The translations under genes were made by a program, and so were the position numbers. Below the pieces are notes generated by a model that ran no database searches, was not told the origin of the DNA, and saw only the letters and a list, made by a program, of their open reading frames with translations. A stretch of 32,586 bases of DNA from a virus, in the IMG/VR virus record IMGVR_UViG_3300045009_000361, positions 1 to 32,586 of that record; one strand, given 5' to 3'. Position 1 is the stretch's first letter, and each line of letters begins with the position of its first letter. Below are positions 6,593 through 13,891 of this stretch, one piece after another.

Positions 6593-7455
6593 GTACATTC
6601 AAGAAAGCATCAAAATCACAGGCAAAAGCACGAATAGCAATGCACGGGCCAAGCGGCTCAGGCAAGACTTTCACCGCACTTGAATGGGCGACCGTTCTTG
6701 CGGATAACGGCAAAATTGCCGTCATCGACACCGAGCGCAACTCGGCAAGTCTGTACGCAGACAAGTTTGAGTTCGATGTGTTGTCATTCAACCCGCCATA
6801 TCACCCCACGCGTCTAATCGAGGTATTTGATGTCGCAGAAAGCGACGGCTACGCCGTCGTCGTGATTGATTCCCTTTCACATTTCTGGGCAGGCGCAGGT
6901 GGCGTGTTGGAAATCGTTGACGAAGCTCGAGCCAGTTTCGCAAAAAATAACACCTATGCGGCATGGGGTATAGGTACGCCCCTACAACAAAAGATGATTG
7001 ACAGGATTCTTTCTCACCCTGCACATGTCATCGCGACCATGAGGTCGAAGACTGATTGGCAAATTAACAACGACAACGGTCGAATCACACCCACAAAAGT
7101 GGGCTTGGCACCGCAGCAACGTGATGGTGTTGAGTATGAATTTACTTTGGTGTTAGACATCGACATCAGGCACCGTGCGTCAGTGTCCAAGACGCGCTAT
7201 GCAGCAATTGCTGACCAGACGTTCGACACAAGCGAGACTAAGAAAGCCGCTCAACAGGTTTTGAGTTGGCTGAAGGAGGGCACGGAGGAGACCCCTGACT
7301 TCCGTGACAATTTAAGGCAACGCATTAGCTTGATGCCTGAGCACAAGAAAGAAACCTTGCGCTCACTTTGGGACGCTAAGGGTTTGCCAAAATTAGACAA
7401 CCTCACGCAAACCGATTTGACGCAGGTCGAGGAGTTATTCAGCCTCGCTGAATAG
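6589..7455 (+). CDS. Sak4-like RecA-fold ATPase / recombinase
   Basis: A 288-residue protein with a Walker A GPSGSGKT at residues 20-27 and a Walker B ending at Asp94 (VVVIDSLSHFW). Next come AAWGIGTPLQQKMIDRIL and HVIATMRSKTDWQIN, the layout of the AAA_24/Sak4 group of phage single-strand annealing or recombination ATPases. The region after about residue 225 is a variable helical tail. It is coupled to gam and lies before the replication initiator; an SSB encoded at 16451 would be a natural partner. Confidence 0.85.
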   Translation: MSTFKKASKSQAKARIAMHGPSGSGKTFTALEWATVLADNGKIAVIDTERNSASLYADKFEFDVLSFNPPYHPTRLIEVFDVAESDGYAVVVIDSLSHFWAGAGGVLEIVDEARASFAKNNTYAAWGIGTPLQQKMIDRILSHPAHVIATMRSKTDWQINNDNGRITPTKVGLAPQQRDGVEYEFTLVLDIDIRHRASVSKTRYAAIADQTFDTSETKKAAQQVLSWLKEGTEETPDFRDNLRQRISLMPEHKKETLRSLWDAKGLPKLDNLTQTDLTQVEELFSLAE

Positions 7456-7463
7456 GTGACGGG

Positions 7464-7488
7464 GAGGGGTGGGGTATCCTCACCCCTC
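7464..7488 (+). promoter_or_regulatory. palindromic promoter/operator element 3
   Basis: A perfect 8-base inverted repeat GAGGGGTG (7464-7471) and CACCCCTC (7481-7488) flanks GGGTATCCT. It lies between the Sak4-like gene and the replication initiator, followed by AAGGGG (7501-7506) five bases before the ATG at 7511. It could be a promoter, an operator or an RNA hairpin. Confidence 0.5.
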
Positions 7489-7510
7489 ACCGCAAAGACT
7501 AAGGGGCCTT

Positions 7511-8242
7511 ATGAGCGTCGAAGCAATTAGCGCCGTGCTGCACAACAGCAAGGCCAAAGGCACAACGAAGTTAGTACTTATCGGAATCGCAAACCACGAG
7601 GGCGACGGGGGCAGTTGGCCCTCGATTGAGACGTTATGCAAATACGCAAACTGTGGGCGAACACAAGTGAAGAAATCCATTAAAGAATTAAAAGCCATGG
7701 GTGAGTTGGAAGTATTAATCCAACAGGGGGGCAATCAAAAAACTAGGGGAGACAAAAGACCCAATTTGTATCGAGTTCTTGTGCCTCCATATTTAAAGAG
7801 CGGGGGTCACACGGGTGACCGTCGTAAAGACGAACGGGGGTCACTTTTGGACGAGCGGGGGTCACTTTTTGAGCCCGCGGGGGTCACACGGGTGACCCCT
7901 AACCGTCCTATAGAACCGTCCATATTAGAACCGTCCATAAAGACATCATTCGAGGTTTTTTGGGACAACTACCCCCGCCACAGCGCCAAGCCCAAGGCGG
8001 CGACGGCTTTCACCAAGGCAATAGGGAGGGGCAACTCGGCGGCAACGATTATCGAGGGGGCGGCTAGATTCGCCGACGACCCCAACCGCATAGACGAGTT
8101 CACGCCCTTGCCAGCGACTTGGCTGAATCAAGAGCGCTGGGCTGACGACCCCTTACCGCAGAGGCAAGACCGGGGGCACGCGCGGCTGAACAAGTTGGAG
8201 CAGATGACCAAGCGCCTCAACGCGCTGAGAGAGTTGCCGTGA
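7511..8242 (+). CDS. replication initiator with winged-helix N terminus
   Basis: A 243-residue protein. The N terminus (about 1-90) reads as a helix-turn-helix replication protein: KLVLIGIANHEGDGGSWPSI, LCKYANCGRTQVKKSIKELK, MGELEVL. A low-complexity middle (about 95-140) is encoded by repeated DNA. The C terminus has FEVFWDNYPRHSAKPKA and PLPATWLNQERWAD, typical of phage replication-initiation proteins. The ATG at 7511 is preferred to an upstream frame extension because AAGGGG is well spaced before it and the family starts about here. The internal repeats suggest the gene contains its own origin, as in lambda O. It overlaps the next gene by GTGA. Confidence 0.8.
   Translation: MSVEAISAVLHNSKAKGTTKLVLIGIANHEGDGGSWPSIETLCKYANCGRTQVKKSIKELKAMGELEVLIQQGGNQKTRGDKRPNLYRVLVPPYLKSGGHTGDRRKDERGSLLDERGSLFEPAGVTRVTPNRPIEPSILEPSIKTSFEVFWDNYPRHSAKPKAATAFTKAIGRGNSAATIIEGAARFADDPNRIDEFTPLPATWLNQERWADDPLPQRQDRGHARLNKLEQMTKRLNALRELP
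7801..7936 (+). repeat. iteron cluster, candidate replication origin inside the initiator gene
   Basis: CGGGGGTCAC occurs four times (7801-7810, 7835-7844, 7856-7865, 7878-7887). The first and last extend into palindromes of the form GGTCAC-ACGG-GTGACC; the last has perfect 8-base arms (7880-7899). AACCGTCC follows three times (7901, 7914, 7929), separated by A/T-rich DNA. The peptide encoded there is low-complexity, so the DNA rather than the protein seems to be conserved. An origin inside the initiator gene is known from lambdoid phages. Confidence 0.6.
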
Positions 8243-8655
8243 GGCACGCCGAGGTCGAGCAAGTTTTAGGCGCTGTCATGCAAGTAGACGACCGCGTGAC
8301 GCTAGACGATTATCGGGTGGCGGCGTGGGTCGAGATACTCGACGCCGACATGACGCTGGACTTCGCGATTGGCGCGGTGCGCAACCATTACGCGAGCGAG
8401 ACGACGGTGCTCATGCCAGCGCACGTAAATCGTGCGTGGCGTCAAGTAAGATTGCGTGAAAAGGAAAAATCACGTACAAAAGCAATCACGGGAGTTCAAA
8501 AACAAGCATTGTCTGCGGAATCCGCAGCCCAATTAGATTATTTGAAACGGAGGTTCCTGAGCATTGCCAATTCAGCGAATCCCGACAAGGCGGAGGAAAA
8601 AACAGACAGGAGCAGACCAGAAAATTCGACGCTTAATTCGACAACGGGCTTTTAA
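8239..8655 (+). CDS. hypothetical replication-region protein
   Basis: A 138-residue soluble protein from a GTG start overlapping the initiator's stop. The first 75 residues are well ordered (LGAVMQVDDRVTLDDYRVAA, AWVEILDADMTLDFAIGAV, PAHVNRAWRQVRLRE) and resemble small proteins placed next to initiators in actinobacterial phages, where a helicase-loader role is sometimes suggested. The tail (about 100-138) is polar and probably disordered, and it is encoded over the first part of the HNH gene. Function is not established. Confidence 0.6.
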   Translation: MRHAEVEQVLGAVMQVDDRVTLDDYRVAAWVEILDADMTLDFAIGAVRNHYASETTVLMPAHVNRAWRQVRLREKEKSRTKAITGVQKQALSAESAAQLDYLKRRFLSIANSANPDKAEEKTDRSRPENSTLNSTTGF

Positions 8656-8980
8656 TCGTTGCGAGCGATGCGGCGTGGAAATCACATGGCTGTATTCGAT
8701 ACACCATCGCATGCCGCGTGGTATGGGCGGCACCTCTCTTGACCTCAATAAAACCTCGAATCTTGTCCTTCTTTGTGGTTCTGGCACGAGCGGGTGTCAT
8801 GGGTGGATAGAGCACAATCGACAGGAGGCCCGTGAGTTCGGTTTCCTGCTAAATCGCAATCAAGACAGCACAAAAATACCCATCATTACGTCATCAGGTC
8901 TGCAAAGATATCTTGATGACTCGGGTCACTCTCACGCTGCACAAGAGACCTTGGACGTTCAATCAGGAGCGGGCAGGTAA
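8564..8980 (+). CDS. HNH endonuclease
   Basis: A 138-residue protein. A basic N terminus is followed by an HNH core: FNRCERCGVEI (first Cys pair), YSIHHRMPRGMGGTS (His of the HNH motif), LNKTSNLVLLCG, then SGCHGWIEHNRQEA. The second Cys pair, in LLCGSGTSGCHG, should hold a structural zinc. It may nick or cut DNA in replication, repair or packaging. The TTG start at 8564 has GGAGG ten bases upstream but overlaps the previous gene by 92 bases, an unusually long overlap here. It also overlaps the RusA-like gene by about 65 bases. Confidence 0.8.
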   Translation: MPIQRIPTRRRKKQTGADQKIRRLIRQRAFNRCERCGVEITWLYSIHHRMPRGMGGTSLDLNKTSNLVLLCGSGTSGCHGWIEHNRQEAREFGFLLNRNQDSTKIPIITSSGLQRYLDDSGHSHAAQETLDVQSGAGR

Positions 8981-9293
8981 TCGCTTCTCGCGGGCAAAAC
9001 TGACGAAAGAATGGCGTGGTGAGTTCCATTCCATAGCTGTTTCCAAAAAGATTCCGCTCATGACAAGGTGTATTATTACGGCAACCCCGTATCAGAAATC
9101 GGGACGTATGCAAGATGTAGCCGCATGTGTCCCTGCCGTAAAGGCGGCAATCGACGGGCTAGTCGACGCTGGCGTTTTTTTGGACGATTCGCCAGCTCAC
9201 GTCACAGCCGTCGTTTTTAAGCAACCTGAGAGGGGAGAGCCCGCATTACGACTAGAGATAGAGGGGGAGTTACTAAGTGGCCAAATTAGGTAG
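8916..9293 (+). CDS. rusA: RusA-like Holliday junction resolvase
   Basis: A protein of about 125 residues starting at ATG 8916 (a TTG at 8913 is the alternative). The diagnostic part is VAACVPAVKAAIDGLVDAGV followed by FLDDSPAHVTAV: in RusA the first conserved Asp lies before the helix with Lys, and the DD pair binds magnesium. The Asp pair here is at about 93-94. RusA proteins resolve branched recombination intermediates, in keeping with the Gam and Sak4-like genes upstream. The start lies inside the end of the HNH gene in another frame. Confidence 0.8.
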   Translation: MTRVTLTLHKRPWTFNQERAGNRFSRAKLTKEWRGEFHSIAVSKKIPLMTRCIITATPYQKSGRMQDVAACVPAVKAAIDGLVDAGVFLDDSPAHVTAVVFKQPERGEPALRLEIEGELLSGQIR

Positions 9294-9510
9294 ACCACGC
9301 ATTGAGCCAAGCGAGGATTTGATTACAGACCTAACGAAAATTAAGGAGGTTACTAAAGAGATACACGACACGCAAAGACTTCTACTTAATTTAGCAAAAA
9401 CGCGAAGACGCCTAGTGCGTTATGCAAAAGAGAAAGGTGCAACTCATAGAGCCATATACGAGTACGGAGGGGCTTACGTGCGCAACGCCAAAGTAAAAAA
9501 TGAGGCTTGA
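9277..9510 (+). CDS. small basic protein, possibly DNA-binding
   Basis: A 77-residue protein from a GTG start preceded by GAGGGGGA. It is helical and very basic (RLLLNLAKTRRRLVRYAKEK) and ends in ATHRAIYEYGGAYVRNA, which could form the recognition half of a helix-turn-helix. The family is not recognised. It overlaps the RusA-like gene by 17 bases and the ParB-like gene by 11 bases, so it belongs to the same operon. Confidence 0.6.
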   Translation: MAKLGRPRIEPSEDLITDLTKIKEVTKEIHDTQRLLLNLAKTRRRLVRYAKEKGATHRAIYEYGGAYVRNAKVKNEA

Positions 9511-10060
9511 AACCGTTTCACTCTCGGCCATAAAACCCGACCCTGAAAACTCGCGAAAACACTCTAAAAAAAATATTGATGCCATTATGGGAAGTCTGAC
9601 CAAATTCGGACAACGCAAACCTATCGTAGTCTGGCGAGAGTTCGTAATTGCGGGGAATGGCACTTTGCAGGCTGCGCAAAAATTGGGTTGGACACAAATT
9701 GAGATAACACGAGTGCCTGAGGATTGGTCACATGAAGAGGCGCGTGCTTACGCAATAGCTGACAATCGCACAAGTGAATTAGCCGAGTGGGACGACTTTA
9801 TGTTGGCAAATCAATTAATTGAATTAGATGCCGTCGGTTGGGATATATCTGAGTTTGGTTTCGACCCATTGACACCACCGACCGAGCAGCCTGAGTTGGC
9901 TGAGACGGGCACGGTTAGGCGCATCTTTCGTTTGACAGAATCACAAGCGGATTTAGTAGATTTGGCGATAGCGAGAGCCAAGACCAAAGCACCGTCGGTT
10001 GATTATGAGAATGCCGATGCGAATGCTCTGGTGCAGATTTGTCGGGAGTGGTCAACATAG
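9500..10060 (+). CDS. ParB-like N-terminal domain protein
   Basis: A 186-residue protein with a ParB/sulfiredoxin-type domain in its first 100 residues: LETVSLSAIKPDPENSRKHS, FGQRKPIVVW, VIAGNGTLQAAQKLGW (the G-N-G-T box replacing the usual G-x-x-R), and EARAYAIADNRTSELAEWD. In phages such domains lie beside terminases or methyltransferases and may bind DNA or CTP, or act as nucleases; sequence alone does not settle which. It directly precedes and overlaps the small terminase gene, suggesting a packaging or genome-handling role. Confidence 0.78.
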   Translation: MRLETVSLSAIKPDPENSRKHSKKNIDAIMGSLTKFGQRKPIVVWREFVIAGNGTLQAAQKLGWTQIEITRVPEDWSHEEARAYAIADNRTSELAEWDDFMLANQLIELDAVGWDISEFGFDPLTPPTEQPELAETGTVRRIFRLTESQADLVDLAIARAKTKAPSVDYENADANALVQICREWST

Positions 10061-10533
10061 GTGAGCTTGGACGGAAGCCTCCGTCTCTTAATGACGCCAA
10101 AATTACGGCGCTTATCGCTGCCTTGGCCACGGGTCATTACGTCGAACGTGCCGCGTCATTGTCTGGCGTATCAGCACCGACAATTTATAGATGGTTGGAC
10201 GAAGGGCGAATCGAGCGTGAGAGCATTGAGGCGGGCAACCCACCAAGTGAGCGTGGACAATCCTATTTAATAATTGCAGAGGCAATTCAAAAAGCGCGTG
10301 ATGCGGGAGCAAACCGCGCCATGATTGCAATTCAGAATGCCGCGAAAGAGGGAACGTGGCAGGCGGCAGCGTGGTATTTAGAGCGGACAGACCGCGAGCA
10401 TTACGGCAGGGTGACACAGGTGTCTGGCCCCGACGGCGGAGCGGTAAAACTGCAGGTCTCAGTCGATGATGTCGAGAGATTATTACAAGACATCATTGAT
10501 GAAGAAACAAAACATGCCGACAACACAAATTGA
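10039..10533 (+). CDS. terminase small subunit-like DNA-binding protein
   Basis: A 164-residue protein from a TTG start; an in-frame GTG at 10048 is equally possible. The N-terminal helix-turn-helix reads LNDAKITALIAALATGHYVE followed by RAASLSGVSAPTIYRWLDEG, typical of small terminases that recognise the packaging site. A helical middle (YLIIAEAIQKARDAGANRAM, AAWYLERTDREHYGR) and an acidic C terminus (VDDVERLLQDIIDEE) follow, where oligomerisation and contact with the large subunit are expected. It overlaps the large terminase gene by 20 bases. Confidence 0.8.
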   Translation: MSGVVNIGELGRKPPSLNDAKITALIAALATGHYVERAASLSGVSAPTIYRWLDEGRIERESIEAGNPPSERGQSYLIIAEAIQKARDAGANRAMIAIQNAAKEGTWQAAAWYLERTDREHYGRVTQVSGPDGGAVKLQVSVDDVERLLQDIIDEETKHADNTN

Positions 10534-12121
10534 CCGACTTTTATCATTAAGCCCGGCGCAAAGGCGAAACACTCTTCAAAAATTAGATGCTAATGCCCTC
10601 GCACGCGTATACGACCTTACCAAAGAGAGACAACGCAATCCGTGGTTGCGTTTCGCAGATAAACCAATTGAGTTCGTCGAGGAGGGTCTTGGCGAGACTT
10701 TGTGGTCAAAACAAAAAGAAATCCTTATGTCATTGCGTGACAACAAACGCACAGCCGTGCCCTCATGTCACGGTTTGGGGAAATCGCATTTAGCGGCTAG
10801 AGCGGTTGCGTGGTGGGCCATGGCTCACCCCGTTGGAACGGCCCGGGTTGTTACGACCGCAACTAATTACCGACAGGTGCGCGGCGTGCTGTGGCCTCAT
10901 ATCCGCCGAGTTGCCCGGCGACATGACCTTATTGGCGAGGTGTTCACGACTGAGTGGCAGATAAACGGCGAGATAGTCGCAGACGGTTTTAGCGCCTACA
11001 ACCACGACGAGACCGCCGTGCAGGGCGTGCACGCGCCGCACCTTCTTGTTGTAGTAGATGAAGCGGGCGGTATCAGCCCAATTCTCGGAAATGCCTTGGA
11101 ATCCTTGATGACGGGTGGACACACACGTCTTCTGATAATTGGCAACCCGCCAGTCGATAATGAATCGTCATGGTTTGAGCGCGTTTGTAATTCAGATGTT
11201 TACAACGTCATTCCAATCGCCACCAAAGACACGCCTAATTTTACCGGGGAGAAGGTAGGTCTGTGTAAAGCGTGCCCATCATCAACGGCGCCTCATGAGT
11301 TAAAAGAGCACTTAGTAGATTTGCAATGGCAAGAAGATGTCATAAAAGAATTTGGTGAGGACTCCCCATTCGTTGAGGCACGTGTCCACGCTCGCTTTCC
11401 GCGAGTAACAGCCAACCGAGTCATTCCCTTTGACTGGGTTGAGCGCTCACAAGACATGACACCATTACAAACGGGTCACTTGAAGCTGGGTGTGGACGTA
11501 GCCGCAGACGGCGGTGACGAGTTTGCCATCGCAGTGCAAGATGGTATGAACGTCTCGCTCGTACATAAAACAAGTGGAGCGGCTAACGCCTCTGCCGTGG
11601 ACGTAGCAGGTATTGTGCTGCAGCATATTTTGGAGGCTGAAAAAAAGCACAAAGAGCGGCAAATTGCTGACCCCGTTCGGGTCAAGGTTGATGTTATCGG
11701 CGTTGGTTGGGGCGTGAGTTCAATCTTGAGAGCATGGAGAGACGAGCAAAGACATCGCGCGGATATTGTCCCGGTAAACGTTGCAGAGCGCTCAAGAGAT
11801 GCAGACAGATTCAATAATCAAAGAGCCGAGATGTGGTGGAACATGCGGGTTCTTTTACAAACTGACCAAAACAATCCGTTCCCCCAAATCAAAGTTGACC
11901 TCGACCAAAAAACGATTGCGCAGTTGACCTCGCCTATCTACAAATCAGATAGCGCGGGCCGCATACAAATCGAGTCAAAAAAAGAAATGAAACGTCGCGG
12001 TCGCAGCTCCCCAGACCGTGCAGAGGCAATTCTTCTAGCGTTATATGAGCCTAAAAGTTTTGTGGTGCCTGAGTTCAATGCCATCTCTCTTGAGGGTACG
12101 AATGAGTGGGGAGCGTTTTAG
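10514..12121 (+). CDS. terL: terminase large subunit
   Basis: A 535-residue protein from the ATG at 10514. The ATPase has a Walker A of the form SCHGLGKS (84-91) and a Walker B LLVVVDEAGG with D182-E183. The C-terminal RNase H-like nuclease shows LGVDVAADGGDEFA (Asp328), VKVDVIGVGWG and RSSPDRAEAILLA, the three acidic clusters. Together with the small subunit it translocates and cuts DNA at the portal. Upstream in-frame Met codons at 10466 and 10499 would lengthen the overlap with the small terminase; family alignment would decide. The stop abuts the GTG of the next gene. Confidence 0.93.
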   Translation: MPTTQIDRLLSLSPAQRRNTLQKLDANALARVYDLTKERQRNPWLRFADKPIEFVEEGLGETLWSKQKEILMSLRDNKRTAVPSCHGLGKSHLAARAVAWWAMAHPVGTARVVTTATNYRQVRGVLWPHIRRVARRHDLIGEVFTTEWQINGEIVADGFSAYNHDETAVQGVHAPHLLVVVDEAGGISPILGNALESLMTGGHTRLLIIGNPPVDNESSWFERVCNSDVYNVIPIATKDTPNFTGEKVGLCKACPSSTAPHELKEHLVDLQWQEDVIKEFGEDSPFVEARVHARFPRVTANRVIPFDWVERSQDMTPLQTGHLKLGVDVAADGGDEFAIAVQDGMNVSLVHKTSGAANASAVDVAGIVLQHILEAEKKHKERQIADPVRVKVDVIGVGWGVSSILRAWRDEQRHRADIVPVNVAERSRDADRFNNQRAEMWWNMRVLLQTDQNNPFPQIKVDLDQKTIAQLTSPIYKSDSAGRIQIESKKEMKRRGRSSPDRAEAILLALYEPKSFVVPEFNAISLEGTNEWGAF

Positions 12122-12816
12122 TGACCCTTATAACAAACGGCAATAGTGACTTGCGACGTGATGGTATCTGGACTTGGAGTTTGCCAGCGTGGGTAACACA
12201 CTTGCCAGACGGTCGCGTAGTAAACGTCTGCCCATCTGCAGGGGAGTGCGCAAAACCTTGTTATGCGCGCAAAGGCAGTTATCAATTCTCTAACGTAAAA
12301 CGTAAGCACCAAGCCAACCTCATGCGCGTATTAGATGACATGGAAACTTGGGAGGCCGAGATGATTGAAGAATTACGAAAGCCTAAATTCAGGGGCAAAT
12401 TTATTCGCATTCATGACGGCGGTGATTTTTTTAGTTTGGATTACTTGCAAGCGTGGCTACGCATAATGAGAGCGACGCCTACGACAACGTTTTATTGCTA
12501 CACGAAAGAGGTCAAGATGTTCAAAGAGTTCGTCGAGCCCGATTATCCAAGTAATTTTTATTGGGTGTTTTCTTTCGGAGGTCGCCAAGACCACTTAATA
12601 GAGGACAATGACCGACAGGCCGATGTGTTTCCGACCTTAGAGGCTTTGGAGGCTGCTGGCTTTCACGACCAAGCCGAAAGCGACCTACTAGCCATCAAGG
12701 GCCCACACAAGGTGGGGATAGTCATCAATAATCACAGGGGAGCCGTAAAAAGCCTTCAAAATCAATCCTTTCGGCAGCGTCAAAAAGCGCGACACACCCG
12801 GGCCCCCGTGCATTAG
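12121..12816 (+). CDS. GP88-like protein (Cys-motif phage protein)
   Basis: A 231-residue protein from the GTG at 12121, overlapping the terminase stop by one base. It has the pattern of the GP88 family known from mycobacteriophages: VCPSAGECAKPCYARKGS with three Cys, FIRIHDGGDFFSLDYLQAW, FYCYTKEVKMF, FSFGGRQDHLI, ADVFPTLEALEAAGF and VGIVINNHRGAV. The Cys cluster suggests a metal or iron-sulfur centre, and the family has been compared with radical SAM-type folds, but I know of no proven function. It is not an expected neighbour of terminase, so its role here is open. Confidence 0.8.
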   Translation: MTLITNGNSDLRRDGIWTWSLPAWVTHLPDGRVVNVCPSAGECAKPCYARKGSYQFSNVKRKHQANLMRVLDDMETWEAEMIEELRKPKFRGKFIRIHDGGDFFSLDYLQAWLRIMRATPTTTFYCYTKEVKMFKEFVEPDYPSNFYWVFSFGGRQDHLIEDNDRQADVFPTLEALEAAGFHDQAESDLLAIKGPHKVGIVINNHRGAVKSLQNQSFRQRQKARHTRAPVH

Positions 12817-12827
12817 TTCCCACGGGG

Positions 12828-12871
12828 CGTGCTATAATCTAATTGTTGAGACGGGGTTTGAGCCCGCCTCA
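12828..12871 (+). promoter_or_regulatory. extended -10 promoter and 5' UTR hairpin
   Basis: TGCTATAAT (12830-12838) is a consensus extended -10 sequence. It follows an inverted repeat CCGTG / CACGG (12806-12825). The transcript would begin with an imperfect hairpin, TGAGACGGG (12847-12855) against CCCGCCTCA (12863-12871), with one mismatch. GAAAGGGG then precedes the ATG at 12892. No TTGACA-like -35 box is apparent, as is common for extended -10 promoters. Confidence 0.6.
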
Positions 12872-12891
12872 GCGCGACAGAAAGGGGAAGC

Positions 12892-13281
12892 ATGGTCAAC
12901 GCAGTTCAAAAAGCCCGAGTGGGCTCAAAGTGGTCGAGGGATTACCGACCGCTCAAAGACATCGCAGCCGACATTCGTGCTGACGTAAAAGCCACGAAGC
13001 AGGCAGGGGGGTTGCCCAAAGACCTAAAAGTCAGTGTGCGCACCGACCTTTTCTCAGGTGGCGGCGCGATTCGAGTCACGTTGTCAGGATGGGACAAACA
13101 GCGTGTCTATGAGGAAAGGGCCGACGGATACCTCAACTTGACGGAAGAGGCGAGACAAGCTCAAGAGCAAGTGGAGGCGATTCGGCTGGCTTATAACAAA
13201 GATGAATCAGACCCCACAGTTGATTACTTCAACGTGACCTACTACGGCAGTACTGATTGGGACTGGAGACTCCGACAATAA
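12892..13281 (+). CDS. hypothetical protein, resembling LPD29-type domains
   Basis: A 129-residue soluble protein. SRDYRPLKDIAADIRADVKA, LKVSVRTDLFSGGGAIRVTL and a C-terminal DYFNVTYYGSTDWDWRL give a pattern like the LPD29 family of small domains found in phage, plasmid and polyvalent proteins. Function unknown; the beta-strand-rich centre would suit nucleic acid or protein binding. It has its own consensus promoter and GAAAGGGG ribosome-binding site, so it is likely expressed on its own and strongly. Confidence 0.68.
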   Translation: MVNAVQKARVGSKWSRDYRPLKDIAADIRADVKATKQAGGLPKDLKVSVRTDLFSGGGAIRVTLSGWDKQRVYEERADGYLNLTEEARQAQEQVEAIRLAYNKDESDPTVDYFNVTYYGSTDWDWRLRQ

Positions 13282-13289
13282 TCGTAAGG

Positions 13290-13310
13290 GGGGTGGGGAA
13301 TAAACACCCC
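13290..13310 (+). promoter_or_regulatory. palindromic element 5
   Basis: GGGGTG (13290-13295) and CACCCC (13305-13310) flank GGGAATAAA. Downstream, GTTACACATATTGGAAAG (13320-13337) resembles the GTTACACCTATTGAAAG that follows element 1 at 3284, so the similarity extends beyond the palindrome. AGAAAGGGG then precedes the ATG at 13375. Confidence 0.5.
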
Positions 13311-13374
13311 GCCCCTATGGTTACACATATTGGAAAGACGACCTACGCGGTCGGCGTAATTTAGAAAGGGGAAT

Positions 13375-13572
13375 ATGGATACGAAATACGACATTACAGT
13401 CAAACTGGTGGGCGAGGACGGCAACGCCTTCAACATCATGGGTAAAGTCATACAAGCTCTTAAGAAGGCAGGGGTAAGCAAAGAGGAGCGCGACCTTTAC
13501 TACAAGGAGGCGACCAGCGGTAACTACGACAATCTGCTGGCGACGACTTGCCGATGGGTCAAGGTCAAATAA
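13375..13572 (+). CDS. small conserved phage protein
   Basis: A 65-residue protein: MDTKYDITVKLVGEDGNAFN, IMGKVIQALKKAGVSKEERD, LYYKEATSGNYDNLLATTCR, WVKVK. I recognise this as a very common small phage protein with the core LvGeDGNAFnImGkV and EAtSGnYdnLL, which has no known function to my knowledge. It stands alone between two palindromic elements with its own GAAAGGGG site, so it is likely an early or regulatory protein. Confidence 0.82.
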   Translation: MDTKYDITVKLVGEDGNAFNIMGKVIQALKKAGVSKEERDLYYKEATSGNYDNLLATTCRWVKVK

Positions 13573-13580
13573 ATTGTCAG

Positions 13581-13619
13581 GGGGTGGCTATATACTCACC
13601 CCAACACAAAGAAAGGGGG
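13581..13619 (+). promoter_or_regulatory. palindromic element 6
   Basis: GGGGTG (13581-13586) and CACCCC (13597-13602) flank GCTATATACT, giving a TG-rich upstream edge and a TATATA-like centre. GAAAGGGGG (13611-13619) follows six bases before the ATG at 13625. The layout repeats elements 1 and 5. Confidence 0.55.
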
Positions 13620-13624
13620 CATAA

Positions 13625-13891
13625 ATGGGTCACTTAGCAGCGGTCGAGTTCGCTGAACACGCACCAAATCTGGAAATCGCACTGCGATGGCACTTGCAAT
13701 CGAATCATTATCCGCCAGTTCCGTCGTCGTTAATTCCAGCATGTATCGAGGCGATAGAGGCTTACGACGCAGAGGATTACGAGCAGCTAATTAAGTTGCC
13801 TGAAGGCATTTTGTGGAAAGGTTATACAAAAGCACCAGCAGGAGCCATCATCGATACTTACAATCTGCATGCGTTTTTGGCGGACGAATGA
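13625..13891 (+). CDS. hypothetical protein
   Basis: An 88-residue soluble, mostly helical protein (AAVEFAEHAPNLEIALRWHL, SLIPACIEAIEAYDAEDYEQ, LIKLPEGILWKGY). It is preceded by element 6 and a strong GAAAGGGGG site, and its stop overlaps the next ATG (ATGA). No family recognised. Confidence 0.6.
   Translation: MGHLAAVEFAEHAPNLEIALRWHLQSNHYPPVPSSLIPACIEAIEAYDAEDYEQLIKLPEGILWKGYTKAPAGAIIDTYNLHAFLADE

Noticed and set aside
7801-7936. CRISPR-like repeat array
   Set aside because: Repeats are only 8-10 bases with irregular short spacing and lie inside a coding gene; iterons fit better.
12803-12828. Rho-independent terminator after the GP88-like gene
   Set aside because: The CCGTG/CACGG inverted repeat is not followed by a T-run; the DNA runs straight into the consensus -10 box.
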